From Paenibacillus sp. 32352 (GTDB lineage Bacteria > Bacillota > Bacilli > Paenibacillales > NBRC-103111), in assembly GCF_002042965.1 (NCBI RefSeq), contig NZ_MZNT01000015.1, positions 1-64,000 of the forward strand: a stretch of 64,000 nucleotides of DNA. Reading direction: 5' to 3'. This document shows positions 17,652 to 25,054 of the stretch, piece by piece. The notes beneath the pieces are model-generated. The model searched no databases. It saw only the letters and a program-made list of their open reading frames with translations, and was not told where the DNA came from. Within the stretch, counting starts at the first letter, position 1. Each line of letters starts with the position of its first letter. A program made the position numbers and the translations under genes.

Positions 17652-18437
17652 ATGTTTTATGCCGGCTTGCTTATCGACTACTTGAAAAATTACATGAAAA
17701 CAAGAATGGAGTACCGCTCCGACTTCTGGATTGAAGTGCTGTCCGATCTGATGTTCAACGGGCTGAACTTGTTTTTTATCCTGGTTGTATTCCAGCATAC
17801 TCAGCTCATCGGGGATTGGAATGAGCAGCAAATCTTGTTTATCTACGGTTACTTTATGGTGCCATACGGTATTTTTATAACCTTTTTTAATTTGTGGAAC
17901 TTTAGTGAGCGATACATTGTGAAGGGGGAGATGGACCGCATCCTGACGCGGCCCGCCTATAACCTGGTTCAGCTGATGCTAGAGAATATGGACCCTTCCT
18001 CGCTGTTCAGCGCACTGACAGGCTTTCTCATTATGGTATATTCCTGGTCGCATCTGGGTCTGGGATTGGCTTGGTACGATCCGTTCGTCTTCGTGCTGCT
18101 GGTTGCCGGCTCGATCATGATCTACGGCGGCATCTATGTTTTCTTCACGTCGCTGTCGTTTTTCTCGGACTCCCCGACAGGCATATTGCCTTTATTGTGG
18201 AATATCCAGAACTATGGCCGCTATCCGATGACGATTTATAACAAGCTCATCGGCTTGCTGCTGACGTGGATTCTTCCATTCGGCTTCGTCGGCTTTTATC
18301 CTGCGGCGTATTTTCTGGACCGGGCCCATTGGGGGACCTTCGCGCTGCTCACGCCGGTTGTCGGAGCGGTGTTCCTGACGATCGCCCTGCTCATTTGGAA
18401 CTATGGCGTCAAGCGGTACCGCGGCGCAGGTTCTTAA
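17652..18437 (+). CDS. ABC-2 family permease, second subunit
   Basis: A 261-aa six-helix protein of the same family as its neighbour. ATG 17652 follows GGGAGGTTGAGACG, in which GGAGG overlaps the end of the previous gene; the longer upstream frame overlaps that gene and reads as non-protein sequence. It completes the ATPase-permease-permease operon, which is followed by a hairpin region at 18447-18550. Confidence 0.87.
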   Translation: MFYAGLLIDYLKNYMKTRMEYRSDFWIEVLSDLMFNGLNLFFILVVFQHTQLIGDWNEQQILFIYGYFMVPYGIFITFFNLWNFSERYIVKGEMDRILTRPAYNLVQLMLENMDPSSLFSALTGFLIMVYSWSHLGLGLAWYDPFVFVLLVAGSIMIYGGIYVFFTSLSFFSDSPTGILPLLWNIQNYGRYPMTIYNKLIGLLLTWILPFGFVGFYPAAYFLDRAHWGTFALLTPVVGAVFLTIALLIWNYGVKRYRGAGS

Positions 18438-18446
18438 ATCTCCACT

Positions 18447-18553
18447 AAAGAGGCTGATACGAAGCAACTTCTGAACTTAGGTTTTCAACCGCGGCATCCT
18501 GTAGAGGATGAGCGGTTACCGGTTCGGCTGAGCGTACGTTCAGCCTCTTTGTT
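18447..18553. terminator. nested terminator structure between convergent genes
   Basis: AAAGAGGCTGA (18447-18457) pairs with TCAGCCTCTTT (18540-18550). Inside lie AACCGC-gg-CATCCT-gtag-AGGATG-a-GCGGTT (18488-18516) and a second candidate arm GGCTGA (18526-18531) for the same TCAGCC. It sits between the rightward exporter operon and the leftward metG-like gene and can stop both. Confidence 0.7.
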
Positions 18554-20189
18554 ATGCATCAGGAAGGCGGCCGCTCTGTAATCGCTCCATTTCCTCATCG
18601 ATCCGGCTGGTCTCGATTCTTTCGAATAACGCCTCAGGCGATTGCAGCCGGGTACCGGATGGAGCCTCGAAATAGCTCCAGGAAGGCTCCTTGATGGCAA
18701 GGAACGAACGGATGCTGCTGCAGGAGAACGGCAGAAAGGGTGCAAGCAAGCTCGACAGGTTGGCGATGATCTGTACGCAGGTGTATAAGGTATTCACTCC
18801 GGCAGCGGGAGCTTCTATGACTTGAAGCCAGGGCCTCTGCTCATCGAAATATTTGTTGGCGCTGCGGACAAAGGCAAAGAGGTTCTCAAGCGCCGCTTTG
18901 CACTTCCCGGCCTCAAGCAGAGCTCCGGTTTGCGCATATAATGCCTCCAGCCGCACGCGAACCGTCTCATCCATTTGCCCATCAGGCACCTCTCCATGAA
19001 AGGATTTCATCAGGAACATGAGATTGCGATGGACGAAGTTGCCGAAAGCGCCCAGAAGCTCACCATTGTGGCTGTGAATGAAGGCGTTCCATGAAAAATC
19101 CGTATCACGCTGCTCCGGCCCATTCACCGTCAAGAAATACCGTAAGGAATCCGGATGGTACCGTTCGAGCATGTAGGGCAGCCAGACGGCCCAGTTGCGG
19201 CTCGTGGAGAACTTCCTGCCTTCCAGCGTTAAATATTCGCTCGATAGTATGCGGTCGGGAAGATGCAGAGGGCCTGCACCGAGCAGGATCGCAGGAAGAA
19301 TCAAGGAATGGAAAGGGACGTTATCCTTCCCGTGCACATAATAAGCCGTCGCTTGCTCCGACCAGAACGGCTCCCAGTCCGAATTCGTCTCTGCCGCCCA
19401 CTGCATGCTGGCTGACAAGTAGCCGCTGACGGCTTCGATCCATACATAAATTTTTTTACCCTCGAAGCCTTCGAGAGGAACATCGATCCCCCATGCCAAG
19501 TCGCGGGTCGCCGCGCGGTCGCGCAGACCTTCCTCCAAGTACCGCTTCGTCAGCTGAAAGGCGTTGTCTCGCCAGCCTGTGCTTTGTTCCACATAGGGTT
19601 GCAGCTGCTCCTGTAGCTTGGATAACGCGAGAAAATAATGATCCGTATGCTTTACGTCCGGTGACTGCTTACATAGCTTGCACTTCGGTTCGCGAAGCTC
19701 CAGCGGGTCAAGCAGGGCGGAGCAGGCATCGCATTGATCTCCCCTCGCCTGGCTTCCGCAGTGCGGACAAAGCCCTTCCACATAGCGGTCCGGCAAAAAT
19801 TGCTCGCATCCCGGACAGTACGTTTGTTCTACCGCTTGCTTATACAGATACCCTCGCTCCAACAGCTTCAAGAACAGCTCTTGCACCACCTTGTGATGAA
19901 ACGGATGGTCGGTCCGTGTGTAAAGGTCGTAGGAAAAACCAAGCTTTCGGAAGCACTCCGTGAACTCCTCGTGGAACCGGTCCGTTATGGTTGACGGCTC
20001 AACCCCTTCCTGGCCAGCCCGGATGGATATAGGTGTTCCATGACAGTCACTGCCCGACACGTAGAGCACTCTTTCTCCTTTTTGTCTGAAATAGCGGGCC
20101 AAAATATCTCCCGGCAGCAAGCTTGCCACTCTCCCCAAGTGCAAAGAACCGTTCGCATACGGCCAAGCGCCTCCAATAAAAATAGTCAT
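18552..20189 (-). CDS. methionyl-tRNA synthetase, divergent second-type copy
   Basis: A 545-aa class I synthetase of the MetG type. Motifs: PYANGSLHLGR at res 10-20, where the signature HIGH reads HLGR; a connective zinc region with four CxxC pairs (C125/128, C141/144, C153/156, C170/173); WGIDVP; and KFSTS (326-330) in place of KMSKS. There is no C-terminal tRNA-binding (EMAP-like) domain. ATG 20189 follows GGGAGGG. A Met-specifier T-box leader precedes it, so expression rises when tRNA-Met is uncharged. It is probably a back-up enzyme to a housekeeping MetRS elsewhere (inference), comparable to the MetRS2 known in some Bacilli and pneumococci. It could be called metG or metS; no symbol is asserted. 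Confidence 0.88.
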   Translation of the reverse strand: MTIFIGGAWPYANGSLHLGRVASLLPGDILARYFRQKGERVLYVSGSDCHGTPISIRAGQEGVEPSTITDRFHEEFTECFRKLGFSYDLYTRTDHPFHHKVVQELFLKLLERGYLYKQAVEQTYCPGCEQFLPDRYVEGLCPHCGSQARGDQCDACSALLDPLELREPKCKLCKQSPDVKHTDHYFLALSKLQEQLQPYVEQSTGWRDNAFQLTKRYLEEGLRDRAATRDLAWGIDVPLEGFEGKKIYVWIEAVSGYLSASMQWAAETNSDWEPFWSEQATAYYVHGKDNVPFHSLILPAILLGAGPLHLPDRILSSEYLTLEGRKFSTSRNWAVWLPYMLERYHPDSLRYFLTVNGPEQRDTDFSWNAFIHSHNGELLGAFGNFVHRNLMFLMKSFHGEVPDGQMDETVRVRLEALYAQTGALLEAGKCKAALENLFAFVRSANKYFDEQRPWLQVIEAPAAGVNTLYTCVQIIANLSSLLAPFLPFSCSSIRSFLAIKEPSWSYFEAPSGTRLQSPEALFERIETSRIDEEMERLQSGRLPDA

Positions 20190-20221
20190 GAATTTATCCC
20201 TCCCTAATAGTAGTTGAATAA

Positions 20222-20545
20222 CAAAAAAACTCCCGTCCCCAAAAAGGACGAGAGCTATCTACTCACGTGTTACCACCTCAATTTATCCGCGCCTCACAGC
20301 AAGCGGACCTCTTCAGGTACGGCACCTTAACTTAAGGTGATTATACCCTAGCGCTTTAACGGGCGCCCCCGGTGCAGCCTACTTCCATCCAGCTTGAAGT
20401 TCAAGCGGAACGGATTTCGATGCACGGCTCAGAGACCATGTTCGTCGGATGCTTCTTTACTCCTTTTCAGCTGCCGGAGCTCTCTGTTCAAAGAAGGGAA
20501 TCCCACTACTCTTTCTCTTCGCTGCCTTTGTCGTATTCCTTTGAT
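20222..20545 (-). ncRNA. T-box riboswitch leader, Met specifier
   Basis: Leftward leader of the MetRS-like gene. Stem I has the AGTA loop-E element, the specifier loop GAAC-ATG-g (ATG at 20439-20437) flanked by AGAGA/TCTCT, and a GCTGAAA distal element. The T-box sequence GAGGTGGTAACACG lies near 20279-20266. It is followed by the terminator CTCTCGTCC-tttttg-GGGACGGGAG and seven Ts (20255-20224). The ATG specifier agrees with the gene product. Confidence 0.92.
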
Positions 20546-20550
20546 GAACC

Positions 20551-20579
20551 ATTATATCCAGAAATTCGCTTTTTATCAA
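20551..20579 (-). promoter_or_regulatory. promoter of the Met T-box leader
   Basis: Leftward TTGATA, exactly 17 bases, TATAAT: a near-consensus sigma-A promoter immediately before the T-box leader. Confidence 0.85.
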
Positions 20580-20762
20580 TGGGCTGTCGGATAAATTCAT
20601 CTCATCTCGCAAGCCGTAATGGGAATTTTAAGCAAACTTTAAGCTGGCATTCATGTTGGCGTAAAAGTTAGTTCATAACTGGGCTCTATAATGATCCTTG
20701 TAAGAGAAAGTCAGCTTTCACAAATAAAGAGAAGCATTTCTACGGATAAGGTGGAGAGAACG

Positions 20763-21443
20763 ATGAAATCCATGAAACAAAAAATGATGGCGGGAACGGT
20801 AGCCGCAGCTTTGCTTATTACCGGATTCGGCGGAATGATCACCCATCCGGCTTATGCCGACGATGACAGCGATTCCGATACGGTCATTACGGCTCCGGTT
20901 AATACCTCTGTGCCGCTGTCCAAGCGCGTCAATCTGGAGTTGAATCTCATCGTCGTTAAGGCGTCGGGGATTCTGGACATGGATTATGAAGACTTGAACG
21001 AGGCGCTCAAGGATGGCAAATCGCTGGCGAGTGTTGCGACAGAGCAAGGGAAAAGCCCTGAGGAATTAATAAGCAAGCTGAAGGAAGAGACGTCAGGCAT
21101 TATTAACAATGCACTGGCAAGCAGCCAGATTACCCAGGAGGAAGCCGATTCACTGAACAAGAAGGCGGCTCAGCAGATTCAGAAAATTGTCAATGAAGCA
21201 GGCTACCAGGCCAAAGAGCATACGGAAAAAACGAAGCTGCCGGTAAAGCTGGGGAAATCCTTGAAGGCTGAGCAATTGGCCGAAGCACTGGGAATAACCA
21301 AGCAGGAGCTCAAAAAGGAGCTGAAGGACGGCAAAAGCCTTTCGGAGATTGCCTCCGGCAAGGGGATAACGGACGAACAGCTTATAGCCAAGCTGAAGGA
21401 TGAACTGACTCCGTCTCTTCAAAGCCTTATTACAAAAAAATAA
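20763..21443 (+). CDS. exported repeat-module protein
   Basis: A 226-aa protein with a clear signal peptide (MKSMKQKMM..., cut after HPAYA near res 32) and an acidic DDDSDSD start to the mature chain. Two copies of an alpha-helical module follow: DLNEALKDGKSLASVATEQGK (about res 80) and a second with ELKDGKSLSEIASGKG (about res 197). The same module, with LxxGKSLxxIAxxxG and GxLTxEQAD-like parts, occurs three times in the exported protein at 58923. The start ATG 20763 has GGTGGAG upstream; a longer frame lacks this. The function is unknown; no catalytic motif or wall anchor is seen. Confidence 0.82.
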   Translation: MKSMKQKMMAGTVAAALLITGFGGMITHPAYADDDSDSDTVITAPVNTSVPLSKRVNLELNLIVVKASGILDMDYEDLNEALKDGKSLASVATEQGKSPEELISKLKEETSGIINNALASSQITQEEADSLNKKAAQQIQKIVNEAGYQAKEHTEKTKLPVKLGKSLKAEQLAEALGITKQELKKELKDGKSLSEIASGKGITDEQLIAKLKDELTPSLQSLITKK

Positions 21444-21595
21444 CCATACAGCATCAGGCCGCTCGTGAAAAAATGGGGGGCCTATTGCCTTATTTGCCCG
21501 GAAAAAGGGCGGAAGCGCTGCTGCCACATAAAAGAGAGAATGGCTACAGATGCTACATTTAATCGGATTTATCCATAGGATTTGGAGGGGAATTC

Positions 21596-22891
21596 ATGCT
21601 AAAAAGAAACAAGAAAAAAAATAAATCCCAGCAACAAGCCAAAGCAAAAGCGAAAGCCATGCAAGGTCATTCGGCTTCGAAATTTTTATTATCCAATATG
21701 CTTGCCGCAACTCCATCGTCGGGCAAAGGGAATGCTCCTTATGTAACGAAGGCTTCCAAGGAGAGCATTCCTTACTCACAGGAAGGAATTATTGAACATA
21801 TACGCAAAGAGAAGCAGCTTGATTATTGGCCGACAGAAGAATGGAGATCGGCCGCGCCCGAAGAGCTGGGGCTCGATTCAGCCGCTCTTGCGCAGATGGT
21901 CGAAGAATTTAAGGACGAGCAGATTGACGGATTCGTTCTGGTTCGTAACGGCTATTTGGCGGCTGAGGGGTATAACCGTGACTGGGACGCAGATCAACGC
22001 CATCCGATGTTCTCGGTTACGAAAAGCGTTACATCCGCACTGATCGGTATGGCGGTAGATCAAGGTACATTAAGAGAGGACCAGACCTTACAGGAGCTGA
22101 TTCCCGAAATGCCTCTCGATCCGTTGAAATCGAAAATTACTATCGGGCAGCTGCTCTCCATGACATCGGGTATTGACTGGGACAACAGGCAGGAGCGTTC
22201 TTCTTACGAAATGGACCATTCGCCGGACTGGGGCCGGTATATTCTGGAGCGGCCCATGGCGGCCAAACCGGGCACCATGTTCAGATACAGCAACGGGAAT
22301 GCCCATCTGCTGTCCGTTCTTGCACAGAAATCGACCGGTATTCCGCTCAGCGTACTGGCCAAAATCAACTTATTTGATCCTATGGGCATTACGAACGTAT
22401 CCTGGGGGCAGGATCCGCAGGGCAATCTTATAGGGGCCTGGGGACTCCATATGACCTGCAGGGATATGGCCAAATTCGGACTCATGTACCTGCATCATGG
22501 CAGATGGGAGAATTATCAGATTGTGAGTGGAGAATGGGTGGAAGCATCCGTCCTGCAGCAGGCGGCCGAAATGTATGATGACGGTACGGAGGGCGGCTTT
22601 GGATACTTATGGTGGCTGAAGGCTATCGTCGTTCCCGGGGAGACACCGGTTCATCACGACGTATTCTATGCGGCAGGCTCGGGCGGACAACGAATTTTCG
22701 TCGTCCCTGACATGGATATGATCATGGCTATTACAGCATCCAATCATGAGGATGATTTCATGCCGGAGCGAATGCTTATCCAAGCTATCGCCGCTGTCCG
22801 GTCCGACCAGCCGATAGAGTCGAACGATGCAGGCTTGGCTAAGCTGAAGGCCTCCTTACAAGCATTCAAGGAAACATCGTCTGTGCGCTGA
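21596..22891 (+). CDS. serine hydrolase of the beta-lactamase/DD-peptidase fold
   Basis: A 431-aa class C beta-lactamase-like protein with Ser140-V-T-Lys143 (FSVTKSVTS) as the SxxK motif, RYSNGN (about res 230) as the YxN motif, and SGGQRI in the position of the third motif. Members include esterases, DD-peptidases and 6-aminohexanoate hydrolases. The N-terminus is very Lys-rich (MLKRNKKKNK) with no signal peptide, so a cytoplasmic location is likely. ATG 21596 has TTGGAGGGG upstream. It appears to be a single gene; the substrate is unknown. Confidence 0.87.
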   Translation: MLKRNKKKNKSQQQAKAKAKAMQGHSASKFLLSNMLAATPSSGKGNAPYVTKASKESIPYSQEGIIEHIRKEKQLDYWPTEEWRSAAPEELGLDSAALAQMVEEFKDEQIDGFVLVRNGYLAAEGYNRDWDADQRHPMFSVTKSVTSALIGMAVDQGTLREDQTLQELIPEMPLDPLKSKITIGQLLSMTSGIDWDNRQERSSYEMDHSPDWGRYILERPMAAKPGTMFRYSNGNAHLLSVLAQKSTGIPLSVLAKINLFDPMGITNVSWGQDPQGNLIGAWGLHMTCRDMAKFGLMYLHHGRWENYQIVSGEWVEASVLQQAAEMYDDGTEGGFGYLWWLKAIVVPGETPVHHDVFYAAGSGGQRIFVVPDMDMIMAITASNHEDDFMPERMLIQAIAAVRSDQPIESNDAGLAKLKASLQAFKETSSVR

Positions 22892-22896
22892 GCGGT

Positions 22897-22925
22897 TTGT
22901 GAAAAATCCTTAATAGCGGTATACT
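22897..22925 (+). promoter_or_regulatory. promoter of the bcp gene
   Basis: TTGTGA, exactly 17 bases, TATACT, ending 32 bases before the start codon. It overlaps the stop region of the preceding gene. No PerR-like box was seen. Confidence 0.7.
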
Positions 22926-22957
22926 CGACGTGACATACGCTACAAAGGAGAATACTT

Positions 22958-23428
22958 ATGACATTGGAATGCGGACAGCAAGCGCCAGATTTTGAGCTGC
23001 CTTCCTCCAGCGGACAGCCTGTCAAGCTATCCGATTTTCGGGGAAAGCATGTATTGCTTTACTTTTATCCGAAGGATATGACGCCGACCTGCACCATGCA
23101 GGCTTGCGATTTGCGGGACCGTGCGGATTTGTTCGAGGAACAGAACACGGTGATTATAGGGATCAGTCCGGATCCGGTGAACCGGCATACCAAGTTCATT
23201 GAAAAGTACGGCCTGCCGTTCCTGCTGCTATCAGACGAGGATCACCGGGTTGCCGAGCTGTACGAGGTTTGGCAGCTGAAAACCTTATACGGCAAACAAT
23301 ATATGGGTGTGGAGCGGTCCACATTTATCATCGATAAAGACGGAATCTTGGTAAAGCAGTGGCGTAAAGTAAGAATCAAGCATCATGTCGAGGAAGCGCT
23401 GGAATTTATAAAGAATAACTTGTCATGA
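22958..23428 (+). CDS. bcp: thiol peroxidase (Bcp/PrxQ-type peroxiredoxin)
   Basis: Cytoplasmic peroxidase reducing H2O2 and organic hydroperoxides with thioredoxin. The 156-aa protein has peroxidatic Cys45 in TPTCTMQAC and resolving Cys50, the five-residue spacing of the PrxQ group, plus YFYPKD and IGISPDP. ATG 22958 has AAAGGAG upstream. It has its own promoter and terminator (23501). The usual name in Bacillus is ygaF/bcp. Confidence 0.92.
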   Translation: MTLECGQQAPDFELPSSSGQPVKLSDFRGKHVLLYFYPKDMTPTCTMQACDLRDRADLFEEQNTVIIGISPDPVNRHTKFIEKYGLPFLLLSDEDHRVAELYEVWQLKTLYGKQYMGVERSTFIIDKDGILVKQWRKVRIKHHVEEALEFIKNNLS

Positions 23429-23500
23429 TAGTTTCGGAGCGGTCTGGCGGCCTCTATGAGAATGTCCTTTTCTATGAAACATGAAACAAGCGTAACTCCT

Positions 23501-23541
23501 AAGAGCAGCTGCCTGTCCCGGGCAAGGCTGCTCTTTTTTTT
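23501..23541 (+). terminator. terminator after bcp
   Basis: AAGAGCAGC and GCTGCTCTT arms with inner pairs (GCC-tgtcccg-GGC), followed by a T run. Confidence 0.9.
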
Positions 23542-23635
23542 ACCACATAAATAACAAATTATTAAGGCATATGATGCAGAGGTCTCCCATATAGTCTAGT
23601 AAGTCAAATTAATAGATTATGCGGAGGGAACCACC

Positions 23636-24967
23636 ATGTTCAACTCGTTGCGAGCTTTTTTTATTCGCGGAGCCGGCTTTCTGCTGGCCATCATGCTGCT
23701 TAGTTCTCTAGTGTTAATTCCGGTTCCCGAAGCATCAGCTTATGCGGCGGATAGCGATGAAGGAAGCTTAGGCGCCCACGCTCTGTATAATGAACTCAAG
23801 TCCGGCAAAATGGTATGGAAGGATAAAGAATACGTATCGCCGGAGCAGCCCACGGTTTATTTGACTTTTGATGACGGACCTAGCCCCTTGACGGGCAAAG
23901 TATTGGACATTCTGAAGAAAGAAGATGTGAAGGCCACCTTCTTCGTGTTGGGAGGCGAGGCAAAGTCGCATCCGGATTTGGTCCGCAGAGCCTTGGAGGA
24001 AGGGCATGCCATTGGCAATCATACATACAATCATGTATATAAAGAGCTGTATTCCGGGGTTGAGAACTTCTGGAAGCAAATTCAGCGGACTGAGGATATA
24101 TTGAACGAGCAGGTCGGCATAAGGCCGAGGCTGGTAAGGGCGCCGGGAGGCACCTACAGCAATTTTGACGCGTTTTACTTTTATTATTTGGACCAGGCGG
24201 GGTATGAAATATATGACTGGAACATCGATAGCGGGGATTCGGCTAGACCGGGTGTTTCGGCCAGCGAAATTGTGCAGACGGTTAAGAAAGGGCCGTTCAA
24301 GAATGAGGTCATTCTATTGATGCATGACGGTACCGGGCATGAGCAGACCGTCAAGGCGCTGCCGGACATTATCAGGCTGTTTAAGGATAAAGGCTATGCT
24401 TTTGCATCGTTAACTCCCCAGGTACCGCCCATACATTTCCCGATCGGCAAGCTGAAATGGAACCGCAGCACCTCCGAATCGACGCATCAAACGCTTGCGG
24501 CTGAAGCTGCGGAGCATCTGGCCGCTATTGAGGAGCGTCATGAAAGCGCGGACCCGGGTCCGGAACCAATCCCGTTGGAAATCGCGTTGGGCGATAATAT
24601 CCTGCATCTGGATCCAGAACAGTACCAATGGACCGACGGGCACTACCAGGTACCGCTTCGTCTGCTCATTGAGGGTATGGGCGGCGAGATCGGATGGCAG
24701 CAGCAGAACAGAACGGCGACTGTGCGGTACGGGATGTACGCGGCGGAATATGATTTTTCCCGGCACGAGCTGCGGTTGAAGGCAGGAGGCAAGGAGACGA
24801 CCTACCATTTACCCGTGATGAAATTGGTGAACGGATCGGTCTATGTGCCTTTGCGTGAGACCATGGAGATGCTTGGCAATCAGATTGTGTCCTTTGATGA
24901 AGAGGACGCTCTGCGGCATGTGAAGGTAAAATTAAACGGAGGCTTTATGACTAGGCTCGGGTTTTAG
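23636..24967 (+). CDS. exported polysaccharide deacetylase with copper-amine-oxidase N-terminal-like domain
   Basis: A 443-aa exported CE4 (NodB) enzyme that should remove N- or O-acetyl groups from peptidoglycan or another wall polymer. A signal peptide (about res 1-37, ending ASAYA) is followed by the NodB domain: TFDDGPS with Asp79/Asp80, metal-binding His129-x3-His133, RAPGGTYSNFDA, and LLMHDG. A linker leads to a C-terminal domain (about res 330-443) with VPLRLLIEGMGG and YVPLRETMEMLG, the repeated stalk motif of Cu_amine_oxidN1 domains common in Paenibacillus wall proteins. ATG 23636 has GGAGGG upstream. It is transcribed alone. Confidence 0.9.
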   Translation: MFNSLRAFFIRGAGFLLAIMLLSSLVLIPVPEASAYAADSDEGSLGAHALYNELKSGKMVWKDKEYVSPEQPTVYLTFDDGPSPLTGKVLDILKKEDVKATFFVLGGEAKSHPDLVRRALEEGHAIGNHTYNHVYKELYSGVENFWKQIQRTEDILNEQVGIRPRLVRAPGGTYSNFDAFYFYYLDQAGYEIYDWNIDSGDSARPGVSASEIVQTVKKGPFKNEVILLMHDGTGHEQTVKALPDIIRLFKDKGYAFASLTPQVPPIHFPIGKLKWNRSTSESTHQTLAAEAAEHLAAIEERHESADPGPEPIPLEIALGDNILHLDPEQYQWTDGHYQVPLRLLIEGMGGEIGWQQQNRTATVRYGMYAAEYDFSRHELRLKAGGKETTYHLPVMKLVNGSVYVPLRETMEMLGNQIVSFDEEDALRHVKVKLNGGFMTRLGF

Positions 24968-25054
24968 CATCGAAAATTTTCACTGGGAACCATCGTACCG
25001 GCGAGGATATGGGTTATAATGGGGCAAGACAAAAGTCTTCGTTCGGGGGTCCGC

